Origin: Caenorhabditis remanei
Lineage: Eukaryota > Nematoda > Chromadorea > Rhabditida > Rhabditidae
Assembly: GCF_010183535.1 (NCBI RefSeq)
Contig: NC_071330.1
Coordinates: 15,977,717 to 16,041,716 of the forward strand
Length of the DNA: 64,000 bases
Direction: 5' to 3'
A model generated the notes under the pieces. That model saw only the letters and a program-made list of their open reading frames with translations. It did no database searches and was not told where the DNA came from. A program made the translations under genes and the position numbers. Positions 31,700 through 42,728 of this stretch are shown here, in pieces. Position 1 is the stretch's first letter. The number at the start of each line of letters is the position of its first letter.

Positions 31700-32965
31700 T
31701 TCTTAACACGCTGATTTCGAATATGCGATCCAATTTTGCAGAACGCTTCACTGAACTGAGATATATGCATTTTAAGGCATTTCTAGTGCAAAAATCGCAT
31801 TTTTCAAGAGGCTTAAAACGAATTTTAGACTCATATGGGAATGACCAAAGGTGAAACGCTGGGTTTTCTTAGATATTTTGGGAAATGATAACCCTTACCC
31901 CAACTAGAACAAAATAAAAATATTACGTGCCCTTTTTAAGTTTCCAGAGAATGACAGACACAATTCCATTTTTTCGAATTCTTCGAGTTGAACCACTTCG
32001 AGAAATCATAACTCGATCAACTCAAGAGTAATCTTTCCAAACTGTAATCGCAAGATATAGACGAAGGCTTCATAAAAGGTAACAGACTCATGTTTCCAGC
32101 TGTGACTCCCAGATTACTACAAATCAAAATGTGAAATTTTGCACTTCTCATGAAATCAGAAAGTGATCATTTTCGAAAAAAGGTATTTGGGAGACTATGT
32201 CTATCCGATTGCCAGTGACAAATAAGGTATATAAACGTATTCAAATATATGGCTCACCTTTCATTCCAGAGACTTATTATCATTTTTTCAGTTTTTCAGT
32301 CTAACTTCATGTATAGGGACACGTCAATTCCTTAAAAATAAACTCAGCGCATTTTAGTGAATTCTCAGTTTTTTTGTGTTAGACGGCTATCACAATACTT
32401 TAAAAACTGAATTAATCTAAAATATCATTATAACATTTGTTCGAAACGAACGATCAACTCTGCAGTGGAAAAACCGCAGGTATCCCTATACATGAAGTTA
32501 GACTGAAAAACTGAAAAAATGATAATAAGTCTCTGGAATGAAAGGTGAGCCATATATTTGAATACGTTTATATACCTTATTTGTCACTGGCAATCGGATA
32601 GACATAGTCTCCCAAATACCTTTTTTCGAAAATGATCACTTTCTGATTTCATGAGAAGTACAAAATTTCACATTTTGATTTGTAGTAATCTGGGAGTCAC
32701 AGCTGGAAACATGAGTCTGTTACCTTTTATGAAGCCTTCGTCTATATCTTGCGATTACAGTTTGGAAAGATTACTCTTGAGTTGATCGAGTTATGATTTC
32801 TCGAAGTGGTTCAACTCGAAGAATTCGAAAAAATGGAATTGTGTCTGTCATTCTCTGGAAACTTAAAAGGGGCACGTAATATTTTTATTTGTTCTAGTTG
32901 GGGTAAGGGTTATCATTTCACAAAATATCTAAGAAAACCCAGCGTTTCACCTTGGGTCATTCCCA

Positions 32966-33212
32966 TGTCAATTTTTCTAATTTTTTCTGTGTAATACGTG
33001 TGAATTGAGGTTGAAAAAGCACATTAGAACCTTTTTTAGTAAAATCAGAAGTTTTCAGGAAAAATTTAATCACGACGGTGCAAATGGCAAAAATAAAAGT
33101 GATACAATTATTTTCCTGAAAACTTCTGATTTTACTAGAAAAAGTTTCTAATGTGCTTTTTCAACCTCGATTCACACGTATTACACAGTAAAAATTTGAA
33201 AAATTGAGTCAA
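32966..33212. mobile_element. Hairpin MITE nested in right foldback arm
   Basis: Inverted halves CTGTGTAATACGTGTGAATT and AATCGAGGTTG-side complement GATTCACACGTATTACACAG, with TTCTAATGTGCTTTTTCAAC opposite GTTGAAAAAGCACATTAGAA. The corresponding place in the left arm (about 31830-31850) lacks it. Confidence 0.7.
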
Positions 33213-33274
33213 AAATTGATTTCCAGCCATTTGAAAAATGCGATTTTTGCAGTAGAAATGACTTAAAACGCATA

Positions 33275-33543
33275 CAGTGCCGCCCAAAAGGTTATCAAGT
33301 TTGGCTGTTTTCAGTTTTACATATTGACAAAGTAATTTCTCCCTCAAATCGACCAATTTCAGTGCAGAGTGGTGCGATTTATGAGCTGTCGTCTTAAAAT
33401 GACCATAACTCTCTAGGGAGTGTCCGTACAAAAAAGTTGTCAACTACAAAAATGAAGATCTACTTTTGATCTGTATGGTTTATGCAAAATTTTTTTTTGT
33501 GGGAGAATCTGTATTATCATTGATAACCTTTTGGGCGGTACTG
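33275..33543. mobile_element. Mariner-type MITE nested in right foldback arm
   Basis: Inverted ends CAGTGCCGCCCAAAAGGTTA and TAACCTTTTGGGCGGTACTG, flanked by TA on both sides. The left arm shows the empty site as GATATATGCATTTTAAG. The interior shares GTTGTCAACTACAAAAATG with the 18267, 24988 and 47608 elements. Confidence 0.85.
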
Positions 33544-36500
33544 TATATCTCAGTTCAGTGAAGCGTTCTGCAAAATTGGATTACATATTCGGAATCAGCG
33601 TGTTCAGAATTACCTTATAGGCTATAAGCCAATTTGAAAGGCCAAGTTACGTCTGGAACATTCCCTAGTCAGCATAATTAAATTTATTTTTCCCCGTATT
33701 CTTCCCTACTTTGTACATATTTTCCTATCCCTTTCCCCCGGAAACCACCTCAATCAATCATCATGTCCGTGTCTAACTGATCACCTGATCACTTCCTTCA
33801 TTTCACACTTTCCTTCCCTCCTTCCATTCATCCTTTTCTTCTTCTTCTTCTTCTTTTTCCACGTGGTTCCGTCCCCCCTTCTCTCTAATTCTCTCACTCT
33901 CCTCTTATCACTCACTATTTCTCTTCTTTTTTTTCTTGTAAATGAATTGAAATGGTGAGAAAGAGAGAGAAGTGGAGTGGAACAATCTCATTGTCCCCTT
34001 TTTCCTAGTAATGTTTACACTCGTCGGTCGGCCCCCTTGAGAATCAAATGGTTTACTATTTGTTGGCCACTGAGAAAGCCTGGAGCATCCAGACCACATT
34101 TTTGGCATTTTTTGTGATTTCTGGGCGGAAAATCGGAAAAATATTTGGTTTTGAGGGTTTTTTTGGATGGGTGTGTTCTTTGGCTTAGACTTCAATAGTT
34201 TTTATGGGTTCCAGAAGGTTCTGTACTCGTTTTTGCTGTTTTAGACCGTTTGTCAACCCCTGGTGACCGATTTTGCATAACTTTGAACCAATTCCAGTCA
34301 TTTCTGTGTCGATTTCAGCTGATGTTAACCAATTTATCTTATTTTTGACCGATTTGACTGGGTTTTAGAGATTTTTGTCAGATTTACAATGTTCTGCATT
34401 TTGCAGTTAAAAATCACTAATTTCAGACAATTTCAGCTAATTTTCAACCGATTTTACGAACTTTTTTAGTGGTTTTTGCACTCTTAATACTATTTTTCCA
34501 CAAATTTTGTGTCAACATTTCCAATGTTTATAGGCCTCAAGTTTCGTTTGAAACTCTAGAAAGTTCTGTACCAATTTTTCTCTTTTTGTCTCAATTTTAC
34601 CAGTTTCCTAGTGTTTTTACAAAATGAAATTAATCTTTCAGTATTTGTCGTGTTTTCTGATATCAATTCTAACATTCTTAATGTTCATAGGCCTCAATTT
34701 TGGTTCGAAATTGTTCTAGAAGGTTCTGAGCCTATTTTTTCCAATTTTACCATTCTTTTAGTTGTTTTTACGCGCCGAGATAGATTTCTGTCTTTTTTGT
34801 GTTTTTCAATTTTAATTCGAACACTCCTATTGAAATTGAAACCGGTACATATTATAAACATTAACATTATCAGAATATCTACAAAAAAACTGATCTCAGG
34901 GTCTAAAAACTATTCAAAAACTAGAGAAAATGTTTAAAAATTGTAAAAATGTGTTTAGAACCTTCTAGAAAAGTTTCCAGCCAAAATTGAGGCATCTGAA
35001 CATTTAAAAAATCATAACAAATTAAATTTCAGTCATTTTAGTAGTTGACACCTTTCTGATAGTGAGATAAGAGACGCCAGACAACGCGACGCCCTGTTTC
35101 TCTGCGTCTCTCTATCTCTCCCCCACTTTTTCATTTTGCTATAATTTGTGTAAGCGTCCGTCTCCACATGATTTCCGTATGTGTCGCACCAATCAATCAA
35201 TCAATTCCCTTATCAAATCATATTGCAAAAACCAGTCCACATATCTGCTTCTCTAATTCTTTTCACTCTCTCTCTCTTTCCATTTTAAAGGCGCATTGTC
35301 TCATTTCCTCTTCCCTTGACGTTGTTTTCATTAAAAAATTTATTAGTTGGGTTCATTTTGATGACATAATAAAGAAAAAGTTATCAAATCGGAAGTGGTG
35401 GTTGTTTGATCGCATTTCCGTGTTTTGTAGGAAAATCGGGCTAGTTTTTTGGTGTTTTTAGATCAATTTTAAGTGCAACAACTGGAAATTATAATAGCCA
35501 GACTGTAAACATGCACCAGGCATGAGTTTAAGGTCAAATTTTAGTGCGAACAGTGAGAAACGTGACACATTTTGTGTTCTAGGCATTTTTAGGTCAATGT
35601 TTAGTGGACAAAACTGGAAATTTTAATGTCTATACTATAAACATGCACTTGAAATGAGTCTAAGGTCAAATTTTAGTTCGAACAGTGAGAAAAGTGGCTA
35701 ATAGATTGTGGCGCACAAGCTTGTTCTCAAATACTGTGTTCTAGGCATTTCTAGATCAATTTTAAATAGAAAACTGGAAGTTTCAGTATCTACATTGTAT
35801 ACATGCACTTGCCATGAGTTCAAGGCCAAATTCTAGTGTGAACAGTGAGAAACGTGACCAATCTGCAATTCCAAGCGTTTTAGCTTGGAAAATGTGATTT
35901 TAGCGCATTTTTTAGTGTTTTACAAATAATTTTCAATTGAAAACTCAAAAAATGTAACTCTGGGACTCTAAATAAGCGTTTTTTTAAGAGATAGATTGTT
36001 AACAGGAACTATTTTATGGTTAAATATGTTTTTGCATGAAAAATGTGGTTTTAAGCTGGTTTTTGGGTGTTTTATAAAGTCTGTTTTATATGAAAACTTT
36101 TAAAAATGTAACCCTGAGACTGGTTTTTTTTCTTTGACAGTCGAAAAACGACCGGAAATGTGATTTTTCCAACTTTAAAGAGGTAATATTCGTTTCAGAT
36201 CAATTGAAGCCTGGTTTTTGCAAAATTTGTGTCCGAAACAACGACAAATGAATGTTTTGTATAGTCCTAAGCAGTTTTTTAAAGAAAATTACGTAACTAC
36301 AAACTTTATCTGCTTGAATTCGTGCCAAAATGTTGCTATAGCTGGTTTTTGACATTTCGAAGACATATTTCATTGGTTGCACTGTAAAAATTTATTTTCT
36401 TGCATTCTTCTTATTTTGTTAAAAACATAAATTTCAGGTTCCAAGCTATGTTTCATTTTTCGAACGTTCGATAGTTCGTACTATGATATTTGGTCACTTA

Positions 36501-37874
36501 TAACAAGTTTTAGCTGGTTTTTTTTTCTTTTTTCAAACTATAGTGCAAAATTGGGAACATTTTTAGATACAGTTGTCTGATATTACAAAAAATGATGAAA
36601 CCTGAATCTCCAGGCTGATATCAAATGTTTCGGTACTTTTTTTTCAAAAATCAGAAATTCGACCATTCTTTTCATCCAGAAATTAGTCCAATTCCTATCC
36701 TATTGACCTACAAACATATTTTCCTCTTTGTCGTCTGATTTTGCCGGTATAAAATAACGAATGTAGAGCGTTTTTGGGTGGAAAACAGTCAGAAAAATGA
36801 GATTATGGCCAGTTTTTGTAGTTTGTAGTACGTTATTTGTCATGAAACTCATTTATTGTTCAATTTAGTAGTTTGCAATCATCAAGAATTAAATTTTGCC
36901 CTCCAAATTAATTCCAGATAGATTTTTCAGCGTAAAATATCTTATTTCTCACTTCCAAACTCAACTTTTCTAGTTTCAACCTGGAAAAAGGATGTTTTTG
37001 AAGAACAGGGCGGAAACCTTTCCAATTAAAAATGACTTTTGGTTGTTAAATGATTGGATGGAACTGGTTTTTGACGAAACGAATAAAAATTTTGGGGGTG
37101 ATGGGGTGATAGATTACGGAATCACTTTCTTGACATTTTACTTACATCAGTATTCAAGGTTGGAATTCCGGAATTTTTACGTTTAAACTGTAGTTTGGGC
37201 TATTTAGGAGTAAATTTTCAAAATTTCTATGGCGCTCTTTTAAAAATTGCTGGTTTTATTATTCTATTCATCGTTATTTTTCAATTTTGGCACATTTTTT
37301 TGTTGCTAGAAGCTATTGGAACTACTGTAACTCGGTCAGATTTGCTCCGATTTAGAAAAATCTTGAATGTTTGAAATCAGGAAGGCAGGAGCTTTCATCT
37401 AAGTATAATAACGTCCATATTCTAAAAATTTGGAATTTCACCCGTTTTTTGACACCAATTCTCTAAAATTTCAGAACTATGGCATGATTATACTCATTTG
37501 AGAGCTCTTGGACAGATTTTTATGTGAAAATGTGTCCATGAGTAACTTTTGTTGAAACTCTTATTCCCCCTGCAAGATTTGTTCATTTTCCAAAAATTTT
37601 CTACAAGACACACAGTAAAACAATAATCGAAAATGAAAAACAGTTCTCACTTCGTACTTGATGTGTGGTCAGGCAATATAGATTTTTGTTCATTTATAAT
37701 TAAAATGATCATTTTCTTGTTTTGTTCCGCAACGGTACGTACACGTGGGGGGGAGGTCTAGTCTTATAAGGCGTCAAATTGCTGCAAATTATTTAGAAAT
37801 CACAAAAAGTGGCCTAGAATCTCAAAGTTAGGCCACCAATGACTCCAATGTCTTGGTTATTCTAAGATTCAGGG

Positions 37875-38153
37875 GAAACTTAAGTACTCGAAGTGTCCTC
37901 TCTCAAACGATTCAAGAATTCGGCGCCTGATACTTTCGAGTTCGTAGATTCCGAATCTGGAATAAAATTCTGCTAAAACCTTCTGTGAACCGAGTTATGA
38001 GCGGTCAAACTTTTCCTATGGTTAACCTGTTTTGCGTGAGACTCGCTCATAACTCGGTTTTATTCCAGATTCGGAATCTACGGACTCGAAAGTGTAAGGC
38101 GCCGAATTCTTGAATCGTTTGAGAGAGTGACACTTCGAGTACTTCCCCTGTTA
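37875..38153. repeat. Hairpin element
   Basis: Left arm CAGGGGAAACTTAAGTACTC (about 37871) and CGGCGCCTGATACTTTCGAG pair with CTCGAAAGTGTAAGGCGCCG and GAGTACTTCCCCTG. The arms are about 130 bp each around a short loop. No coding capacity. Confidence 0.75.
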
Positions 38154-39234
38154 GGCCATGAGGTTATTGTGGTGGCCTAGGAACCCAAAACTGGGGAAAG
38201 TTAGGCCACCATTGTACAGCTTTCTCTTTTCTCTCTTTTTTCCATTTTTCCTCTTTTATGACTTCCGATGACTCACTTTCCCATTTCCACATTATTTCAT
38301 TTTTTCTTTTCTTCCGTTTATTTATTTTTCCCACCTTGACATTTTTATTTCTTTCCATCTCTATAAATGTCTTTCTTACTCATTTTTTCTTGCCCTATAC
38401 ATATGTAGTATGCACATGTACCTGTTGACGAGAACTGACGTACATGAGGGGTTAGGGTAATAGGATTAAAAATTATCAAAGAGAAAGTGAATTTGAAATG
38501 GAAATAGAATATAAACGTTTTGAAAAGTTTGGAAATTTTCGGTAATAAGAACATGGAGACTGATAAGATATTTTGTTTAAAAATAGAAGCATTATGCGAT
38601 TTTTAATCGGTTTTAATATAAAATTGTAAAGTTAGAGGGTAGGTTTTGATCATTTCTGACAATTTTCTTTATTTTCTCTTTATTATTTTCACTATTATCT
38701 CTCGAATTTTAATTTTCTGGAACGGATTGAATCATTTTTTGACCTATTGGACCATGTTTTTGGCAGTTGATCCTGTTTCTGCAGCTCTTGACTTCGAAAC
38801 GTCGAATTGTTATGATTTCAACCGATTTAAATCAGTTTACTGCATTTCAAAATCAAAACTTTTATGCTTTTCACTGTTTTCTGACAAGTTAAGATAGTTT
38901 ACAGCCTATATTTCTTGAAAATAATCGGACTCTTCTGTTCCGCACCTCTATATCTCTTTTTAGCGATAAAAAGCTCTTTTTATCAATAAAAAACTTTATG
39001 CCTCCGTGCGGCATCGTAAACTTTTATGAGTTTTAACGTGACCTAGGCGTCTATTAACTCATCTTCATACATAAACGGATCCCGAGGGTTCTGATTGCTT
39101 TTTGTTTCAGTATTTTAAAGAAAATTGGAAATTTTTGACCTATCTCATAGTCAAGCAACGTCAATATTCTACCAAACTTCTGCCCATCTCTATATGTTGG
39201 CTTTTATGATTCACAACTATCGAATCGGTAAAAA

Positions 39235-42200
39235 ACCAAAGACCTCAAACGCGCCTCCGACAGCCCAGTAGCCACTATCAACCGATTTCAGCTACTTTTG
39301 GATCGATTTCCACCAATTCTTAACAACCAGTGCTTTTTTTTCAGTAGTTTCTAGCCATTCCCGACAGTCTTTTTTTCTACCGCGCCTCCGACACCCCAGC
39401 TTGTATTCTCTCCTCTGCTCCCCCATTGTATTTCTTTGTCTTATGGAATGTTAAAGGTTACTATAGTTACATACCATGACATTATGTGCAAATCTTTTTT
39501 TTTAAATTTTCTAGTTAGTTTCCTACATTTCGGTATAAAAACCAGAGCAATATCTCAGAAAATGACCAAGATACAGATTTTCGAAAAAATACGAAATTTT
39601 CCGCCCGGCTTTTGCTCCACACTCGAAATCAACTAGATTTTCAGATTCAGCGCATGCAAATCTTCCAATTAAGTATAATCATGTCTATATTCTGAAAATT
39701 GAGAATTGTGCGCCTCCGACACCCCAGTTTGTATTCTCTCCTCTGCTCCCTGCTCCCATTGTGTTCTTTGTCTCAAATGGAATGTTCTTGTGCTCTCATC
39801 TTGTGTTCATCATCATCATCATCTCCAGCCCAATAAAACAACAACCTGAGATCAGACCACCAATCTCTTTCTCTATCTCTCTCTCTTTCTCTATCTGTGG
39901 GTGTCAGTTGTTGGCTCAACTCTCTCCCCACCACACCCCGTTATACTGATAACAATTATATGATTTTCTTATCAGCATCTTCATTTCCCATTTTTTAATT
40001 TGATATTGGAAAATCAGCTGAAAGGAAAATGTATAAAAGGAGGAGGATGGAATCTATTTTTCTACTTTCTTTAGAATTTTCATGTTATTCCCTTCATTTT
40101 GAGCATATAATTTTTCTACGCCCATTTTTTGCGATTTTAAGCAATTTTCCACAAAAAAACGCGTCCCGGGCGCGTCAGATTTGGGTTTTCAAAGTTTCCT
40201 AGTAGTTCTAAAGACGCTGTCATGTGAAATTTGAGGTTTGAGAAGTTTTAATCCAATTTTGATCAATTTTAAACAATTTAGAGTAAAAACGCGCCAAAGG
40301 CACGCCAGATTTGAGATTTTTAAGCTTTAATAGGATCTAAAGGTAAAAAACCACCGATTTTTTTTATTTTTTGAACCTAAACGTGTTTAAGGTTATGCGA
40401 ATTTAAAGATTTAATTTAAGACCTCCTTTTTCGGGTTTTTGAACCTTAAATTGACAAAAATCATGGGCGATTTAGGGTTTAATAGGCTTTAGCTTAATTT
40501 TAAGCGATTTTTAGCAATTTTACACAAAAAAGCGAAAAAAAAAACTAATTGACTCTAGATTCTTTTAATTTGTGTCTCGAGAGTCAAGAGGCCGGAGTTA
40601 TGACATCAACCTTTTTTCAACTTTCCTGGATGTTTCGAGGCTTTAAATGCTCCAAATTGTACCTTCCAAATGAGAAAAAGTCAAATCTAACACAACATTT
40701 CCAGTAATGCCACCTATTTTTCTTTAATTTTCTTTAAACCCAGACCCAGAACCCTAAAAATAAGTTTATATCCATTCCACACACACAACGCCACATGTTG
40801 TTTCTTGATTCCGACCGACTCTCGGCACCCACGCCTCTAGCATACATACTCACGGGGTCCCAGGGTCCGGGTTTACGACGGGTACCCGTGGTCGATTTTT
40901 CAAAGAACAAAAAACGTATGTCTCAGCCGATCACTTGAGAGCGAATTTTACTCACGAGATTCTTTTTTTCGAAATTCCACTCATATAATAGTAGACTTCA
41001 CTTTTAGTACTCAGGTGGTCAAGTTTTACGAAATTTTTTTGTGATCTACGTCTTATATCAGCAAGCCAGTGATGACTTTTATATGGCTTAGCTGATGAAT
41101 AATGTCTAGTCATAGACACACGCATCATAATCCCTTTTCCCTCCCTTGAGCTCCTGTTTGTTTTTGTTTTTCTCGATTTTTCTCAATTTTTTTGCCAGGA
41201 TTCATTTTTCAGCATTTTCACGTTTTTCTTATTTTTTGCATAAAAAATTATCGGGAAACATCAAAAATGAACAAAGTTACAGATTTTCGATACTTTTCGA
41301 AAAATAACTGGTCATTCAAATCGATGCAACTTGGTCAGTTTTGATCCGTTTTGAATTTTAGTTACATTTTTGGAATTAGAGCATCAAGAGCTTTCAGAAA
41401 AGTATAATCATGGCTAGGTTTCGAAAAATTATATTGTGTGGGATTTTGGGATCAAAATAGTGGTCAAAACTTGAATTATCAAGAAGTATGTCATGATTAT
41501 ACTTTTTCGAACCCTCTTGACTTCTGAGTGCGAAAATTTTGTTTTTAACCATCCCAGGGTTTTCTATAAAAAGTTAGCTCCCAATTTTAGATCATTGTCC
41601 CATTTGCATCACCCGGTCCCCATTGTTTCCCAGTTTCCCACCACCCCTCTTTGTCTCTTCCCCTTTCTTTTGTGTGTGTGTGAATTGCTCACCTGATTCT
41701 CTTGTTGATTTTCCTCTCGAATTACTATACACACACACACACACACACAAATATCTCCACATGTCCTCTCTCGCACGTTTGTATGTGTATGTGTCCTCAA
41801 ATTTTGATGTCTTGTTCCTTTGAAACCTTAAATTTCAAAAATTCACATGATTTTAGACAATTTTATGTTCAAAAAACGAGAAAATTCGGTGGTTTTTACC
41901 TTGGAACCTATTAAAACATGGAGAACCCAAAAGTTTCTAAATCTGGCGTGCCTGCGGCGCGTTTTTGCTCAAAATTGCTTAAAATTGTTTAAATTTTGCG
42001 TAGAAACTTCTGGAATATTTTTTCTGTCAAAAAACTATAAACAAGTTACTTAGAAGCCATTAAAACCCATTGAAACCCCTAAAAACCCCTAATCTGGCGC
42101 ACCTTTGGCGCGTTTTTGCGGAAAATCGCTTAGAACTGCTCAAAATTGGGCTGAAACCTCTTAAATCTTAATTTTGACATGGTTTTAGGCTTTTTTAGGT

Positions 42201-42480
42201 TTTAAACCCTAAAAATCGGTGGTTTTTACCCTAAAAAGCCTCTAAAACCCAAAAATTCCCTAGTTTGGCGTGCCGTTGGCGCGTTTTTGCTCGAAATTGC
42301 TTAAAACCGCTCAAAAATTAGGCTAAAATTTTTCAAATTCTAATTTCACATGATTTTAGACTATTTTAGGTTCTAAAACCAAAAAAATCGGTGGTTTTTA
42401 CCCTAAAAAGCCTTTGAAACCCAAAAATTTCCAAATCTGGCGTGCCGTTGGCGCGTTTTGCTCAAAATCGCTCAAAATCG
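39235..42480. repeat. Dispersed GCGCC motif family
   Basis: Recurring phrases GCGCCTCCGACACCCCAG (39238, 39382, 39711), followed in two copies by TTGTATTCTCTCCTCTGCTC, and (TC)TGGCGTGCCGTTGGCGCG (41943, 42091, 42265, 42437; complement-like GCGCCAAAGGCACGCCAGA at 40293). The 41.9-42.5 kb copies are arranged as a loose tandem of about 170 bp, each with TCGGTGGTTTTTACC. Confidence 0.6.
41729..41751. repeat. (AC)n microsatellite
   Basis: About eleven AC repeats, preceded by a TGTGTGTGTG run at about 41670. Confidence 0.9.
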
Positions 42481-42711
42481 GTCGAAATTGGCCTAAAACC
42501 TCTAAAATTTTGCGTAGAAATTCTTGGAATTATTTATTCAATTTATTTCTACGTTACTATTTACCTATGATGTATTAGACCAGTCATACATTGTTTGCTT
42601 AGCTAACATGAGGAAAATGTTAGGAAATTTTTCAAAATTTGTATATTTATCGATTTCTTGCCTCAATTTTTCTGAAATTTTTAATTATATTTTTCCAATT
42701 TTTATAATTGT

Positions 42712-42721
42712 TATATTTCAG
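42712..42721 (+). promoter_or_regulatory. Splice/trans-splice acceptor before IP6K start
   Basis: TTATATTTCAG ends 7 nt before the ATG at 42729, the usual arrangement for a spliced-leader acceptor in nematodes. A cis-spliced noncoding exon far upstream is the alternative. Confidence 0.5.
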
Positions 42722-42728
42722 ATTTACT

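Larger units (their letters stand above)
30675..33675. repeat. 3-kb foldback element with nested insertions
   Basis: Outer ends CTAGGGAATGTTGCAGACGT (30678) and ACGTCTGGAACATTCCCTAG (about 33652) are inverted. The left arm resumes at about 31695 (AACACGCTGATTTCGAATATG) and runs to about 32322; the right arm spans about 32478-33675. The arms pair well over long stretches, for example GTCTAACTTCATGTATAGGG / CCCTATACATGAAGTTAGAC around the loop. The left arm is interrupted by a LINE fragment (30723-31694) and the right arm by a hairpin element (32966-33212) and a mariner MITE (33275-33543). Each interruption is absent from the opposite arm. Confidence 0.82.
33676..42711. other. About 9 kb without a recognised gene, upstream of IP6K
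   Basis: AT-rich with CT-rich stretches at about 33700-33910, 35090-35290, 38210-38320 and 39820-39930. Sequence at 35070-35110 (AGACGCCAGACAACGCGACG) and 35.1 kb (TCTCTGCGTCTCTCTATCTC) resembles nematode promoter-proximal DNA. A distant promoter or noncoding first exon of the downstream gene is possible. Long noncoding repeats from about 34.2 to 37.2 kb contain loosely repeated TTTTAGTGTTTT-like sentences. No convincing exon was found on either strand. Confidence 0.45.

Noticed and set aside
32806..32994. 62-codon plus-strand frame
   Set aside because: It lies in the foldback arm; the reverse complement occurs in the other arm without a matching frame.
41609..41823. Small frames rich in His/Thr or Val/Cys at 41.6-41.9 kb
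   Set aside because: They come from the (AC)n/(TG)n microsatellites.
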